From contig NZ_ATXU01000008.1 of assembly GCF_000421845.1 (NCBI RefSeq), forward strand, positions 1 to 64,000: a stretch of 64,000 nucleotides of DNA, read 5' to 3'. The notes beneath the pieces were generated by a model. The model saw only the letters and a program-made list of their open reading frames with translations. It made no database searches and had not been told where the DNA came from. A program made the position numbers and the translations under genes. Below are positions 7,973 to 20,401 of the stretch, one piece after another. How positions within the stretch are numbered: position 1 is the stretch's first letter; each line of letters opens with the position of its first letter. The stretch is from Leucobacter chironomi DSM 19883 (GTDB lineage: Bacteria; Actinomycetota; Actinomycetes; Actinomycetales; Microbacteriaceae).

Positions 7973-8950
7973 TCAGGCTGGGTCGGACGCCGGATCCGCC
8001 GCCGCGTCCTCCCCCGGCGCATCGAGCGCCGAAGCCCCCGTCTGCGGGTGGAACTTCGCGAGCCCCACCACGCCCACCACCGCCAGCGCGCCGGAGGCGA
8101 TGAACGCGAACACCGCCCAGAGCGGGGCGTTCGCCGCCTCGCCGAGCACGACGATGCCGATCAGCACCGCGATGATCGGGTCGATCACCGTGAGCCCGGC
8201 GACCACCAGATCGGGCGGCCCCGAGGAGTACGCGTTCTGCACGAAGACCATGCCGAGCAGCGCCCCCACCACGAGCGCCGCCACGCAGAGCCACGTGAGC
8301 GTCTCGAACTCGCCCTGCTGCAGCCGGCCGATGACGGCCTTCGCGAAGGTCGCCACGAAACCGTACAGCACGCCCGCGCCGACGATGTAGAGCAGTGCCA
8401 CCCGGTGGTGCCGCAGCAGCACGAAGGCGGTGAGCGCCACCGCGAGCACGACGGCGAAGGTGATGAGGATCGTGGTGAGCTTCGCATCGGTCACCGGACG
8501 GTCGGTGGCGGTGAACGCCGCGATGCTCACGAACGCGACGATCCCGAGCACCGCGAGACTCACCGACACCCGCACCCGCTTGTCGAGCCGCACACCGCTC
8601 ATCCGCGAGTTCAGGATCGAGGTGATCACGAGCCCGACCACGCCGATCGGCTGCACGATGATGATCGGCGACAGCGCCAGCGACCCGATCTGGAAGGCCA
8701 CGGCGAGGCCCAGCAGCAGGGTGCCGCTCACCCACGACGGGCGGCGCAGCAGGCCGAGCACGTGCCTCAGCGAGAGGCCCGAGCCGGCGCTCGCCCCGAC
8801 CAGGCGCTCGACCTTGTTGAGCCCGCGCGACTGGTACTGCGCGCCGAAGGCGAGCAGCGCGGCCCCCATCAGGGCGAGCGGGATCCCCAGGAACTGCTTC
8901 GGGTCGAGCCCGGCAACCTCCTCGATCCCGGCCATGGCCAGCATCGTCAC
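7973..8950 (-). CDS. DMT superfamily (NIPA/EamA-like) membrane transporter
   Basis: 325 aa with nine to ten membrane helices and a hydrophilic C-terminal tail of about 30 residues. The layout (short first helix, RGL motif, a long hairpin, then a second half with PIIAVLIGIVVLGEA) fits the DMT/EamA family, and the order of helices resembles NIPA-like magnesium-transporter relatives common in Actinobacteria. The substrate is unknown. Possible starts are GTG 8950 and ATG 8944 or 8935; the first begins two bases after the gmk stop. No strong ribosome-binding site separates them, and expression from the gmk side is likely. Confidence 0.78.
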   Translation of the reverse strand: MTMLAMAGIEEVAGLDPKQFLGIPLALMGAALLAFGAQYQSRGLNKVERLVGASAGSGLSLRHVLGLLRRPSWVSGTLLLGLAVAFQIGSLALSPIIIVQPIGVVGLVITSILNSRMSGVRLDKRVRVSVSLAVLGIVAFVSIAAFTATDRPVTDAKLTTILITFAVVLAVALTAFVLLRHHRVALLYIVGAGVLYGFVATFAKAVIGRLQQGEFETLTWLCVAALVVGALLGMVFVQNAYSSGPPDLVVAGLTVIDPIIAVLIGIVVLGEAANAPLWAVFAFIASGALAVVGVVGLAKFHPQTGASALDAPGEDAAADPASDPA

Positions 8951-8952
8951 CG

Positions 8953-9864
8953 TCAGGAACCGCCGCGCATGAGTTCGACGAGCCGTGCGGCTGCGCGCGG
9001 CACCTCGTCGTTCACGATGATCTCGTCGAACTCCTCGGCGGCCGCCAGCTCCACCTTCGCGGTCTCGAGGCGACGCTCCCGCTCCTCGGCGCCCTCGGTG
9101 CCGCGCCCTACGAGGCGATTCACCAGTTCATCCCAGCTGGGCGGTGCGAGGAAGACGAGCCGCGCCTCCGGCATGCTCGCGCGCACCTGGCGGGCGCCCT
9201 GCAGATCGATCTCGAGCAGCATCAGCTCGTCGCGGGCCGCCGCTTCGAGCACCGGCCCCCGCGGCGTGCCGTAGCGGTGCCGGTTGTGCACCGTGGCCCA
9301 CTCCAGCAGGTCGTCGGCGGCGAGCATGCGGTCGAAGCCCTCGTCGTCGACGAAGAAGTAGTGACGGCCGTGCTCCTCACCGGGTCGCGGTGCGCGGGTC
9401 GTGGCCGAGACCGAGAGCCGCACCTCCGGGTAGTGCTCCCGGATGTAGGTGGCGACGGTGCCCTTGCCGACCGCGGTCGGGCCGGCGAGCACCGTGAGCG
9501 GCGGCCGCTCGGAGGGGACAGCGCCGGTGCGCTCGCGCACGAAGCCCTCGAGCCGTTCGCGCTGGAGGCCGCCCAGGCCGCCCAGCCGCTTGCGCTCAGA
9601 GATGCCGAGCTCGTCGCGCACGCGGTCGGCCTTCACCGCACCGATCGCGGGGAAGGAGAGCAGAAAGTCGGTGATGCGCAGCGACGCCTCCGTGCTGCCC
9701 GGCACGCGGGACTGTTCGAGCACCCGCAGCGGGGACACCTCGCCGCTGCGAAGCCGTCGCTTCAGCTCGGCGCGCGCCCGCCGTGCGGCGATCGCGGCGC
9801 GATTGGCGGCGACCCGGTCGACCTCGGGCATCGCGCGCTGCTGCGGGTTGCCATTCGTGCTCAT
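8953..9864 (-). CDS. gmk: fused integration host factor (mIHF) and guanylate kinase
   Basis: 303 aa, about 100 longer than ordinary guanylate kinases. Residues 1 to about 110 match actinobacterial mIHF: an [17 protein letters not shown] helix, then [13 protein letters not shown] and [11 protein letters not shown]-like helix-two-turn-helix elements used for DNA binding. The rest is a complete GMP kinase with P-loop [12 protein letters not shown]-binding [11 protein letters not shown] and HYFFVDD segments, and LEIDLQG. GMP phosphorylation feeds GTP synthesis. In most Actinobacteria mihF and gmk are separate neighbours. The ATG at 9864 has GAGGAG eight bases upstream, and the only in-frame alternative is a TTG within the ribosome-binding site. 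It follows pyrF on the same strand. Confidence 0.9.
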   Translation of the reverse strand: MSTNGNPQQRAMPEVDRVAANRAAIAARRARAELKRRLRSGEVSPLRVLEQSRVPGSTEASLRITDFLLSFPAIGAVKADRVRDELGISERKRLGGLGGLQRERLEGFVRERTGAVPSERPPLTVLAGPTAVGKGTVATYIREHYPEVRLSVSATTRAPRPGEEHGRHYFFVDDEGFDRMLAADDLLEWATVHNRHRYGTPRGPVLEAAARDELMLLEIDLQGARQVRASMPEARLVFLAPPSWDELVNRLVGRGTEGAEERERRLETAKVELAAAEEFDEIIVNDEVPRAAARLVELMRGGS

Positions 9865-9893
9865 CGTTCTGCTCCTCAACTCCCGGTCCCAGC

Positions 9894-10768
9894 CTAGACG
9901 CGCGAAGCGCCCAGCGCCGCAGCGATCGCCTCGGCGCGTTCGCGCACGCGGCCGGCGAGGCCGTCCGCTCCCCCGGCGAGAATGCTGCGCGACTCGTTCG
10001 CGAGCAGCGCGTGGCCGATGCCGCCGAAGATCTGCGCGGCCTGCTCGATGCGGGCGCCCTGGTGTCCGAAGCCGGGTGCGAGCACCGGCAGCGTCGGGCC
10101 GGAAGCGGGCTTCGCGATGTCGATGCCGAAGTCTGCCAGGTCGAGGGTGGCGCCCAGCACCACGCCGACGGACCCGACAGCACCCGCGGCCGCTCCCGGC
10201 GCGGCGCTCGCGTTGAACGCCTCGGCGTCCTCGACCATCGCGCGGGCAACGCTGCGCGCGTCGTCGCGCACCGCCCGCTGCACCTCGCGCGCCTCGGGAT
10301 TCGAGGTCGCGGCGAGCACGAAGAGGCCCTTACCGTGGTCGCGCACATGCGCGAACGCACCCGCGAGGCTGCCGAAGCCCTGATAGGCGACCGCGGTCAT
10401 CGCGTCGGCCTCGAGCGGCGATCCCGGGGCCAGCCACGCGTCGGCGTAGGCGCCGAAGCTCGATCCGATGTCGCCGCGCTTCACGTCGGCGACCACCAGC
10501 AGCCCGGCATCCCGAGCATCGGCGAGCACGCGCTCGAGCGCCGCGAAGCCCGCCGAGCCGAAGCGCTCGAAGAACGCCACCTGCGGTTTCACGCAGGCGG
10601 CCACCCCGGCCGCCGCGGCCACGACCTCGCGGCCCATCCGCTCGGCGCCGGCGGCGTCGTCTGCGAGACCCCAATAGGCCAGCAGCGGCGCGTGCGGATC
10701 GATGCCGGCGCAGAGGTGCCGGCCCGCGGCGAACTCCGCCGCGAGCCGGGCCCCGAAGGCGAGAACCG

Positions 10769-10772
<4 letters not shown>
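9894..10772 (-). CDS. pyrF: orotidine-5'-phosphate decarboxylase, type 2
   Basis: 292 aa; last step of UMP synthesis (OMP to UMP). The active-site motif [13 protein letters not shown] (about residues 93-105) with the catalytic Lys, the N-terminal [11 protein letters not shown] and the late [10 protein letters not shown] phosphate-binding segment define the long type-2 family of Actinobacteria. The ATG overlaps the carB stop (ATGA). It is the last gene of the pyr operon; the mIHF-Gmk gene follows after about 30 bases. Confidence 0.95.
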
Positions 10773-14086
<3,314 letters not shown>

Positions 14087-14089
14087 GGC

Positions 14090-15334
14090 TTAGTTGGCTC
14101 CTTCTGCGCTGGCCGAGCCTGCCGAGGCCCGATCCGTCACCAGCTGGCGGAATCGATCGAAGAGGTAAAAGGCGTCGTGCGGACCGGCCGCGGCCTCGGG
14201 GTGGTACTGCACCGAGAAGGCGGGGATGTCGAGGCACTCGAGCCCCTCCACCACCTGGTCGTTGAGGCTGTAGTGGCTCACCTGCACGCGCCCGAATCCC
14301 TCGGGCGCGTCGAGCTCGCCCTCGATGGGCGCGTCGACGGCGAAGCCGTGGTTCTGGGCGGTGATCTCGACCCGGCCGGTGCGCTTGTCGAGCACGGGCT
14401 GGTTGATGCCGCGGTGGCCGAAGGGCAGCTTGTAGGTGCCGAAGCCGAGCGCGCGGCCCAGCAGCTGGTTGCCGAAGCAGATCCCGAAGTACGGGAAGCC
14501 GTCGCGCAGCAGCTCGCGCAGCAGCACGACCTGCTGCTCGGAGGCGGCGGGATCGCCGGGGCCGTTCGAGTAGAACAGCGCGTCGGGTGCGATGGCGCGG
14601 ATCTCGTCGATCGAAGTGGTCGCCGGCAGCACGATGACGTCGAAGCCGTGCTCCGAGAGGTAGCGCACGGTGGCGCGCTTGATGCCGAGGTCGAGCACCG
14701 CGATGGAGCCGACGCGCTCGACGCCCTCGGCGGCGGGCACGTCGTAGCGCTCGGGGGTCGTCACCTCGGCCGAGAGGTTCTTGCCGGCCATGCCGGTCTG
14801 CTCGCGCACGAGGGCGAGCTGCTCATCGCCCGTCAGCGCGAGGTCGGCGCCCGAGAAGACGCCGGCGCGCATGGCACCCGCGGAGCGGATGTGCCGGGTG
14901 ATGGCGCGGGTGTCGACACCGGAGATGCCGACGACGCCGTCGTCGACGAGGTCTTCGTCGAGCGAGCGCTGCGCGCGGAAGTTCGAGACGCGGCGTGCGG
15001 GGTCGCGCACCACGAAGCCGGCCACCCAGATCTTGCGCGACTCCATGTCGGTGTCGTTGGCGCCCGTGTTGCCGATGTGCGGCGCGGTCATGAGCACGAT
15101 CTGCCCCGCGTAGGAGGGGTCGGTCAGCGTCTCCTGGTAGCCGGTCATGCCCGTCGAGAACACGACCTCCCCCAGCGTGCGGCCGGTCGCACCGTAGGCG
15201 CGGCCTTCGTATCGGGAGCCGTCCTCGAGCACCAGCACGGCACCGCCCTGGGGCACTGCGGCTGCCGGCGGCGCCGTGACGCCGCTCGTCGTCGACTCGG
15301 GGGTCGACACCTCTTCACCTGTGTTCGTGGTCAC
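14090..15334 (-). CDS. carA: carbamoyl-phosphate synthase small subunit
   Basis: 414 aa. Glutamine amidotransferase subunit of carbamoyl-phosphate synthase. After an unusual Pro/Thr/Ala-rich start of about 30 residues comes the CPSase small-chain domain ([12 protein letters not shown]-like start, [17 protein letters not shown]) and then the class I GATase domain with catalytic Cys in [12 protein letters not shown] and the His/Glu pair in SVQYHPEA. The GTG at 15334 has AGGAGGA upstream and overlaps the stop of the preceding gene (GTGA). Confidence 0.96.
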   Translation of the reverse strand: MTTNTGEEVSTPESTTSGVTAPPAAAVPQGGAVLVLEDGSRYEGRAYGATGRTLGEVVFSTGMTGYQETLTDPSYAGQIVLMTAPHIGNTGANDTDMESRKIWVAGFVVRDPARRVSNFRAQRSLDEDLVDDGVVGISGVDTRAITRHIRSAGAMRAGVFSGADLALTGDEQLALVREQTGMAGKNLSAEVTTPERYDVPAAEGVERVGSIAVLDLGIKRATVRYLSEHGFDVIVLPATTSIDEIRAIAPDALFYSNGPGDPAASEQQVVLLRELLRDGFPYFGICFGNQLLGRALGFGTYKLPFGHRGINQPVLDKRTGRVEITAQNHGFAVDAPIEGELDAPEGFGRVQVSHYSLNDQVVEGLECLDIPAFSVQYHPEAAAGPHDAFYLFDRFRQLVTDRASAGSASAEGAN

Positions 15335-15903
15335 GCGTCCTCCTGCGTCGTTCCGTGTGTGTCCCGGTCCCCCGCCCCGCACGCGGCGGGGGTGAGGATC
15401 TGTTCGATCGCCGCTGCGAAGCGCCGCTGTTCGGCGGCGTCCGTGAAGCGGAAGCTTGATTCGAGGATCCGGCTGTCGTCGCCGGCCTCGCTGGTGCCGT
15501 GGCTGTCATCGGCGCGCCAGAGCAGCAGGGAGAGCCCGCCGCGTTCGACGGCCTTGCCGATCCGCATGCCCGTCTCGTCGGTGCCGAGCACGCGTGCGGC
15601 GCCGATATGCACGGGCCGCTCGCCCGTGACCTCGATGGTGACGCCGTCCCGGCGCACCGTCACATCTGCGTAGCCCTTGTATCGCAGGCCCGGCAGCGCG
15701 ATCCGTTCGAGCGGCGCGCCCTCGGCTGTGGTCGAGACGTAGGCCGCGCGGGGAAAGCGCGCGATCGTCTCGCCGCCGGGCGCCGGCGATGTCGCGGCCG
15801 CTGCGGCGTCGCGTCGGCCGCGCGCGCGCCAGGCGAACCACATGCCCACGAGCACGAGCACGCCGCCGGCGGCGAAGAGCAGCGCGATGGAGGCGGCGCT
15901 CAC
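15331..15903 (-). CDS. pyr-operon membrane protein with PH-like domain
   Basis: 190 aa. One N-terminal helix (about residues 5-24) anchors a cytoplasmic domain that reads as a bacterial PH-like fold, with alternating strands such as [28 protein letters not shown], and a C-terminal helix. A membrane protein of this type sits between pyrC and carA in many Actinobacteria (Rv1382-like in mycobacteria). Its role in pyrimidine synthesis is not known. It overlaps both neighbours by 4 nt (GTGA at each end), so its synthesis is tied to the pathway enzymes. Confidence 0.75.
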   Translation of the reverse strand: MSAASIALLFAAGGVLVLVGMWFAWRARGRRDAAAAATSPAPGGETIARFPRAAYVSTTAEGAPLERIALPGLRYKGYADVTVRRDGVTIEVTGERPVHIGAARVLGTDETGMRIGKAVERGGLSLLLWRADDSHGTSEAGDDSRILESSFRFTDAAEQRRFAAAIEQILTPAACGAGDRDTHGTTQEDA

Positions 15904-17279
15904 CGCGTCCCCTCCAGCGCCGCGGCCGCGGCGTCGGCGACCGTCTCCGAATTGACGAGCTCACCGTCGTCGAGCGTCAGGTAGCCCCGGCGCACGGTGT
16001 AGGTGACGCGGCCCGGCAGCTCCATGCCCAGGTAGGGCGAGTTCACGCTGAGGCCGTGCAGGCGCTCGACATCGAAGGCGCTCGCCCCGTCCGGGTCGAC
16101 GAGCACGAGATCGGCGGGCTCTCCCTCGGCGAGCGCAGCGGGGTGCCCCGCCAGGCGCCCGATCTCGGCGGGCTTCTGCGAGAGCAGCGTCTCGATCTCG
16201 GCCCAGCTGGCGTGGCCCTCGTTCACGAGGGTGAGCAACGCGATCGGCAGCGCCGATTCGAGGCCCACCATGCCGAAGGCGGCGACATCCCACTCGCACT
16301 CCTTCGCCTCGACGGGGTGCGGCGCGTGGTCGGTGGCGATGATGTCGATGACGCCCTCGGCGACGGCGGCGCGCAGCGCGCGCACATCGGCGTCACGACG
16401 CAGCGGCGGGTTGACCTTGTAGCGCGGATCGTAGCTGCGCACCAGCTCCTCCGTGAGGATGAGGTGGTGCGGCGTGACCTCCGCGGTGACCTGCACGCCG
16501 CGGGCCTTCGCCCAGCGCACCACCTCGACCGAGCCGGCGGTCGAGAGGTGGCAGATGTGCAGCCGCGCGCCGATGTGCTCGGCGAGCAGCACGTCGCGGG
16601 CGATGATCGACTCCTCGGCGACGGCGGGCCAGCCCTTGAGGCCGAGCTCGCTCGAGAGCGCGCCCTCGTTCATCTGGGCGCCCTCGGTGAGCCGCGGATC
16701 CTGCGCGTGCTGCGCGATCACGCCGTCGAAGGTCTTCACGTACTCCAGCGCGCGGCGCATGAGCAGCGGGTCGTGCACGCACTTGCCGTCGTCCGAGAAC
16801 ACCCGCACGCCGGCGCGCGACTGCGCCATCGCGCCGATCTCGCTGAGGCGCTCCCCCGCGAGATCCTCGGTGACCGCGCCGATGGGGCGGACCGTGGCGT
16901 AGCCGGCGGCGTCGCCGAGCGACTGCACCTGCTCGACCACGCCGGCCGTGTCCTGCACGGGCATCGTGTTCGCCATCGCGAACACGCTCGTGAAGCCGCC
17001 GGCCGCCGCCGCCCGGGTACCGGTGAGCACCGTCTCGGACTGCTCGAAGCCGGGCTCGCGCAGGTGCGTGTGCAGGTCGACGAGGCCGGTGATCGCGACG
17101 AGGCCGTCGGCCTCGATGACGCGCTCACCGTCGCGCGGCTGCAGTTGGGCGCCGCGCTCGACGATGCGTCCGCCGGAGATCCGCAGATCGACCGGTGCGG
17201 CGGATCGGTGGTCGGCACCGCGCTCGGTGAGGTCGGCGGCGAGTCGGGTGCCGCGGATCAGGATGTCGGGGTTGCTCAA
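15900..17279 (-). CDS. pyrC: dihydroorotase, class I
   Basis: 459 aa amidohydrolase that cyclises carbamoyl aspartate to dihydroorotate. Metal ligands are visible in [10 protein letters not shown] (near residue 71), in the His of AQHAQDPR and HICHLS, and in the Asp of IIATDHAPH. The family-typical NTMPVQD substrate loop is present. The start is a TTG at 17279 that overlaps the pyrB stop by 4 nt; no ATG or GTG lies closer to the conserved start. A weak start codon in coupled context may lower its translation relative to PyrB. Confidence 0.95.
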   Translation of the reverse strand: MSNPDILIRGTRLAADLTERGADHRSAAPVDLRISGGRIVERGAQLQPRDGERVIEADGLVAITGLVDLHTHLREPGFEQSETVLTGTRAAAAGGFTSVFAMANTMPVQDTAGVVEQVQSLGDAAGYATVRPIGAVTEDLAGERLSEIGAMAQSRAGVRVFSDDGKCVHDPLLMRRALEYVKTFDGVIAQHAQDPRLTEGAQMNEGALSSELGLKGWPAVAEESIIARDVLLAEHIGARLHICHLSTAGSVEVVRWAKARGVQVTAEVTPHHLILTEELVRSYDPRYKVNPPLRRDADVRALRAAVAEGVIDIIATDHAPHPVEAKECEWDVAAFGMVGLESALPIALLTLVNEGHASWAEIETLLSQKPAEIGRLAGHPAALAEGEPADLVLVDPDGASAFDVERLHGLSVNSPYLGMELPGRVTYTVRRGYLTLDDGELVNSETVADAAAAALEGTR

Positions 17280-18232
17280 TGGGTGCTCCGTTCGGATCCG
17301 CTCAACAACAGGTACAGGGCCGCCATGCGCACCGAGACGCCGTTCGCGACCTGCTCGAGCACGGTCGATCGCTCGGAGTCGGCCGCGCGGGAGGATATCT
17401 CGAGGCCGCGGTTCATGGGGCCGGGGTGCATCACGATGGTGCGCTCGCCGAGCCTGGCGAGGCGCGCGTCGTCGAGCCCCCAGTTGCGCGCGTACTCGCG
17501 CTCGTTCGGGAAGAACGCAGCATGCATGCGCTCGGTCTGGATGCGCAGCAGCATCACCACGTCGGGCTGCTCCTCGCGCAGGGCGGCGTCGAGGGAGTGG
17601 TGCAGGGTGACGGGCCAGTCGCGGGCGCCGTAGGGCAGCAGCGTCTCGGGGGCGACGAAGCTGACGCGCGCGCCGAGCGCGTTCAGCAGCCAGAGGTTGG
17701 AGCGGGCCACGCGCGAGTGGGCGACGTCGCCCACGATCACCACCGAGACGCCGTCGAGATCGCGGCCGCGGCTCGCGTCGCCGAACAGGCGGCGGCGCAT
17801 CGTGAAGGCGTCGAGCAGCGCCTGCGTCGGGTGCTCGTGGGTGCCGTCGCCCGCGTTGAGCACGCCGGCGTCGATCCAGCCGCTGCGGGCGAGCCGTTCG
17901 GGCGCGCCCGATGCCGGGTGGCGGATCACCACGCCGTCGGCGCCAATGGCCTGCAGCGTCTGCGCGGTGTCCTTCAGGGATTCCCCCTTCGACACCGACG
18001 ATCCCTTCGCGCTGAAGTTGATGACGTCGGCGCTCAGGCGCTTCGCGGCGGCCTCGAAGGAGATGCGGGTGCGAGTCGAGTCCTCGTAGAAGAGGTTGAC
18101 GACGGTCTTGCCGCGCAGGGCGGGCAGCTTCTTCACCTCGCGCTGCTGTGCGGCGTCCATCTCCTCGGCGGTGTCGAGGATGAGGATCGCTTCCTCACGG
18201 CTGAGGGTGCGCGTGTCGAGCAGGTGCCTCAT
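17276..18232 (-). CDS. pyrB: aspartate carbamoyltransferase catalytic subunit
   Basis: 318 aa. Condenses carbamoyl phosphate with aspartate. Carbamoyl-phosphate binding motif [10 protein letters not shown] near residue 51, [10 protein letters not shown] near 136, and the late MHPGPMNRG loop are intact. No regulatory subunit pyrI is present nearby, as usual for Gram-positives, where PyrR gives control. The ATG overlaps the pyrR stop (ATGA). Confidence 0.96.
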   Translation of the reverse strand: MRHLLDTRTLSREEAILILDTAEEMDAAQQREVKKLPALRGKTVVNLFYEDSTRTRISFEAAAKRLSADVINFSAKGSSVSKGESLKDTAQTLQAIGADGVVIRHPASGAPERLARSGWIDAGVLNAGDGTHEHPTQALLDAFTMRRRLFGDASRGRDLDGVSVVIVGDVAHSRVARSNLWLLNALGARVSFVAPETLLPYGARDWPVTLHHSLDAALREEQPDVVMLLRIQTERMHAAFFPNEREYARNWGLDDARLARLGERTIVMHPGPMNRGLEISSRAADSERSTVLEQVANGVSVRMAALYLLLSGSERSTH

Positions 18233-18774
18233 GCTGCGGCTCCCTCGTCGACGCTGCCGATGGCGACCTCGTCGACGCCGTCGAGCTCTTCGAGGCGCAG
18301 CGAGATGCGCTCGTGCTTGGCGCTCGGCAGGTTCTTGCCGATGTAGTCGGCGCGGATCGGCAGCTCGCGGTGCCCCCGATCGATGAGCGCGGCGAGGCGC
18401 ACGGCGCGGGGCCGGCCGTGGTCGTTCAGCGCGTCGAGGGCGGCGCGCACGGTGCGGCCGGAGTAGAGCACGTCGTCCACGAGCACGACCGTAACGCCGT
18501 CGACGCCGGCGACGGGCATGTCGGTGGGCTGCGGCGCGCGGGCGGGCTGGCGCGAGAGATCGTCGCGGTACATGGTGACGTCGAGACTGCCGACCGGCAC
18601 GTCGACGCCTTCGATCCGGGCGATGTTCGCGGCGATGCGGTGCGCCAGCAGGGTGCCGCGTCTCGGGATGCCGACGAGGATCAGGCCGTCGGTGCCCTTG
18701 TTCGCTTCGACGATCTCGTGCGAGATGCGGGTCAGCGCTCGCGAGATGTCGTCGGCGTAGAGGAGGGTACGCAT
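18229..18774 (-). CDS. pyrR: bifunctional pyr operon regulator / uracil phosphoribosyltransferase
   Basis: 181 aa. UMP-dependent RNA-binding regulator with uracil phosphoribosyltransferase activity. The PRPP loop reads [13 protein letters not shown] (about residues 94-106), and the [11 protein letters not shown] segment near 38 is typical. It is first in the pyr operon and overlaps pyrB by 4 nt. The ATG at 18774 lies about ten bases after AAAGGAG. A PyrR recognition hairpin directly precedes that ribosome-binding site, so translational autocontrol is likely. Confidence 0.95.
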   Translation of the reverse strand: MRTLLYADDISRALTRISHEIVEANKGTDGLILVGIPRRGTLLAHRIAANIARIEGVDVPVGSLDVTMYRDDLSRQPARAPQPTDMPVAGVDGVTVVLVDDVLYSGRTVRAALDALNDHGRPRAVRLAALIDRGHRELPIRADYIGKNLPSAKHERISLRLEELDGVDEVAIGSVDEGAAA

Positions 18775-18791
18775 GTGCCCAGCACTCCTTT

Positions 18792-18806
18792 CCCGCCTCA
18801 CAGGAC
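18792..18806 (-). promoter_or_regulatory. PyrR-binding RNA motif upstream of pyrR
   Basis: On the mRNA strand the bases read GUCCUGUGAGGCGGG. They contain UCCNGNGAGGY, the conserved loop of PyrR-binding hairpins in Gram-positives. The loop is closed by CC/GG pairs with an internal mismatch. The AAAGGAG ribosome-binding site starts only two bases later, which suggests that PyrR blocks translation initiation and not transcription termination: there is no following terminator hairpin. Confidence 0.7.
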
Positions 18807-18903
18807 GGACTTAAAGGAACTCATGTCACCTCAACCATACCAGGCCCCGCACCCCAGCTCCGCGCTCGCACCACCGCGCCGCCCGCCCGCCACGCCCCCG
18901 CTT

Positions 18904-18959
18904 CGAGAGGCGACTTTCGCAGGAAACCTCGAAGAACCCGCTGCGAAATCCGCCTCTCG
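18904..18959. repeat. 56-bp palindromic repeat, copy A
   Basis: CGAGAGGCGACTTTCGCAG (18904-18922) faces CTGCGAAATCCGCCTCTCG (18941-18959); only two of 19 pairs mismatch. The centre carries GAAGAA. It has the same length and layout as copy B (19838-19893), with about three quarters of the bases shared. It lies between the XRE gene and the pyrR leader. It may be a REP/MITE-type element, and its hairpin could also stop transcription between tandem genes. Confidence 0.8.
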
Positions 18960-18978
18960 GCGCCCGGCGCAGACTCCC

Positions 18979-19212
18979 TCACTCGGGCCAGACGGGGGCG
19001 AGCAGTTCGTCAAGACCCAGGCCGAGTGCGCGTGAGAGCTTCAGCCACGTCTTGAGATCTCCGTGGTGCTTGCCGGAGCCCAGGTTGAGGATCGTCTGCC
19101 GGCTGACGCCCGACGCCTCTGCGAGCTGCTCGATCGTCAGGCCGGCGCGCACGCGCTCCCGCCCGATGATCACCTTGAGCTGGGTCAGGTCGGGTTCGGG
19201 AGAAATCGGCAT
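18979..19212 (-). CDS. XRE-family transcriptional regulator, single HTH domain
   Basis: 77 aa, almost entirely a Cro/C1-type helix-turn-helix. RAGLTIEQLAEASGVSRQTILNLGSGKHHGDLKTWLKLSRALGLG covers helices 1-5 at about residues 22-66. There is no sensor or dimerisation domain. It is divergent from a small lipoprotein gene, and the shared upstream region holds paired GCACAG/CTGTGC dyads that suit a homodimer of such a protein. The pair is absent from the usual nusB-pyrR junction of Actinobacteria and sits between the two 56-bp palindromes. Confidence 0.82.
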   Translation of the reverse strand: MPISPEPDLTQLKVIIGRERVRAGLTIEQLAEASGVSRQTILNLGSGKHHGDLKTWLKLSRALGLGLDELLAPVWPE

Positions 19213-19241
19213 CCCTCAAGTCCACAGAGATTGGCCTCGCG

Positions 19242-19288
19242 GCACAGCACAGGATACTGTGCAAAAAGCACAGGTTCTTGTACTGTGC
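19242..19288. promoter_or_regulatory. cluster of GCACAG/CTGTGC operators
   Basis: Two dyads with identical arms are present: GCACAGGATACTGTGC (19247-19262, perfect) and GCACAG-9 bases-CTGTGC (19268-19288). An extra half-site GCACAG sits at 19242-19247. They lie between the divergent XRE and lipoprotein genes. A possible promoter for the lipoprotein (TTGGCC at 19231, TACTGT at 19255) is covered by the first dyad. The XRE protein is the obvious candidate ligand. Confidence 0.6.
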
Positions 19289-19343
19289 GCCGCGCCCTGC
19301 AACAGGGTTCTCCTCGCTCCTACTCGAAAGGTCTCCGATCCAC

Positions 19344-19802
19344 ATGAAGAATGCACTCCCCTCGCTCGCCGTCGCCGCCCTCCTCGCCGTCGGGCTCGCC
19401 GGCTGCTCCGGCTCTGCCGCGCCCGCTGCCTCCTCGACCACCGAGCCCGCCGAAGCTCCCACGACGGGCGACGACTCGCTGCAGGCCTGTCTTGACCTGG
19501 CGGGGCCCTTCGCAGAGGCGAGCGGCAAGCTCGCCTCGCTCGCATCGGGCGACGCCGATCCCCAGGCGGCCGTCGATGGCTGGACCGCGCTCGTGGACGC
19601 GCTCGGGTCGGTCGCCCAGTCCGCATCCGATCAGGAGGTGAAGCAGGCGGCTACCATCGCTCAGACCGATTTCGCCGCGCTTCGCGATGCCATGCAGCAG
19701 GTGCACGTCAACGGCGACCTCACCGCGATGGGCGCGTTCACCTCGGCCAATGAGACAGCGCAGGCTTCCTACACCGCACTTCTCCAGACCTGCCAGGCAT
19801 AG
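19344..19802 (+). CDS. small secreted lipoprotein of unknown function
   Basis: 152 aa. Lipoprotein signal peptide with positively charged start, hydrophobic core and lipobox GLAGC; the lipidated Cys is near residue 19. A Ser/Ala/Thr/Pro-rich linker to about residue 45 is followed by a mostly helical domain with two Cys (in LQACLDLAG and at the C-terminal LQTCQA), which could form a disulfide. I recognise no family. It is divergent from the XRE gene and convergent with nusB, with a 56-bp palindrome between. The ATG at 19344 gives the full signal peptide. Confidence 0.75.
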   Translation: MKNALPSLAVAALLAVGLAGCSGSAAPAASSTTEPAEAPTTGDDSLQACLDLAGPFAEASGKLASLASGDADPQAAVDGWTALVDALGSVAQSASDQEVKQAATIAQTDFAALRDAMQQVHVNGDLTAMGAFTSANETAQASYTALLQTCQA

Positions 19803-19837
19803 GCCGGGCCACACTCACGCTGCGCCTCCCATCGACA

Positions 19838-19893
19838 CGAAAGGCGGGTTTCGCAGGCGATTCGGAAGAATCACCTGCGAAACCCGCCTTTCG
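19838..19893. repeat. 56-bp palindromic repeat, copy B
   Basis: CGAAAGGCGGGTTTCGCAGG (19838-19857) faces CCTGCGAAACCCGCCTTTCG (19874-19893), a perfect 20-bp inverted repeat. After one mismatch, five more pairs close a GGAA tetraloop at the centre. It lies between the convergent lipoprotein and nusB genes and could act as a bidirectional terminator. It is a sibling of copy A (18904-18959). Confidence 0.85.
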
Positions 19894-19979
19894 ACGCATC
19901 AGCCAGCCCACGAAACGCCGACGGCCCGCGCTCCGAAGTTCGGTGCGCGGGCCGTCGGTGCGTTCGGACGTCTGCCGGG

Positions 19980-20396
19980 CTATGCCTGCGCGTGGTCGGC
20001 GATGCGGCCGAGCACGCCGTTCACAAAGCGGCTGGAATCCTCGGTGGAGTACTCCTTGGCGAGCTCCACCGCCTCGTCGATGGCGACGGCGGTGGGAACC
20101 TCGTCGTTGAAGAGGATCTCCCACGCCGCGAGCCGCAGCAGGGCGCGGTCGACGTTGGGCATACGTTCGAGGGTCCACCCCTGCGCGTAGCTCATGATGA
20201 GCTCGTCGATCTCGTCGCGGTGGTCGGTCACGCCGTCCACGATCTCGCGGGCGTACAGCCACGAGGCCTCGCGGTCGGGCTCACCGGCGGCGCGGCGCGC
20301 CTCGGCACCCACGATCGCGGTGATCGACTCGTGGCGCACGTCGGCCTGGAAGAGCATGTCGAGGGCGCGCTTGCGCGCCTTGGAGCGGGCTGACAC
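19980..20396 (-). CDS. nusB: transcription antitermination factor NusB
   Basis: 138 aa, all-helical RNA-binding factor for rRNA antitermination. SKARKRALDMLFQADVR at the start and the C-terminal AVAIDEAVELAKEYSTEDSSRFVNGVLGR are diagnostic. The GTG at 20396 starts five bases after the efp stop, so the two are cotranscribed as in other Actinobacteria. In relatives pyrR follows; here the XRE/lipoprotein cassette intervenes. Confidence 0.95.
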   Translation of the reverse strand: MSARSKARKRALDMLFQADVRHESITAIVGAEARRAAGEPDREASWLYAREIVDGVTDHRDEIDELIMSYAQGWTLERMPNVDRALLRLAAWEILFNDEVPTAVAIDEAVELAKEYSTEDSSRFVNGVLGRIADHAQA

Positions 20397-20401
20397 CGTG
20401 A

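Noticed and set aside
18841-18900. Promoter boxes for pyrR in the GC-rich stretch
   Set aside because: A TATGGT-like box at 18834-18839 lacks a -35 element and is too weak to list.
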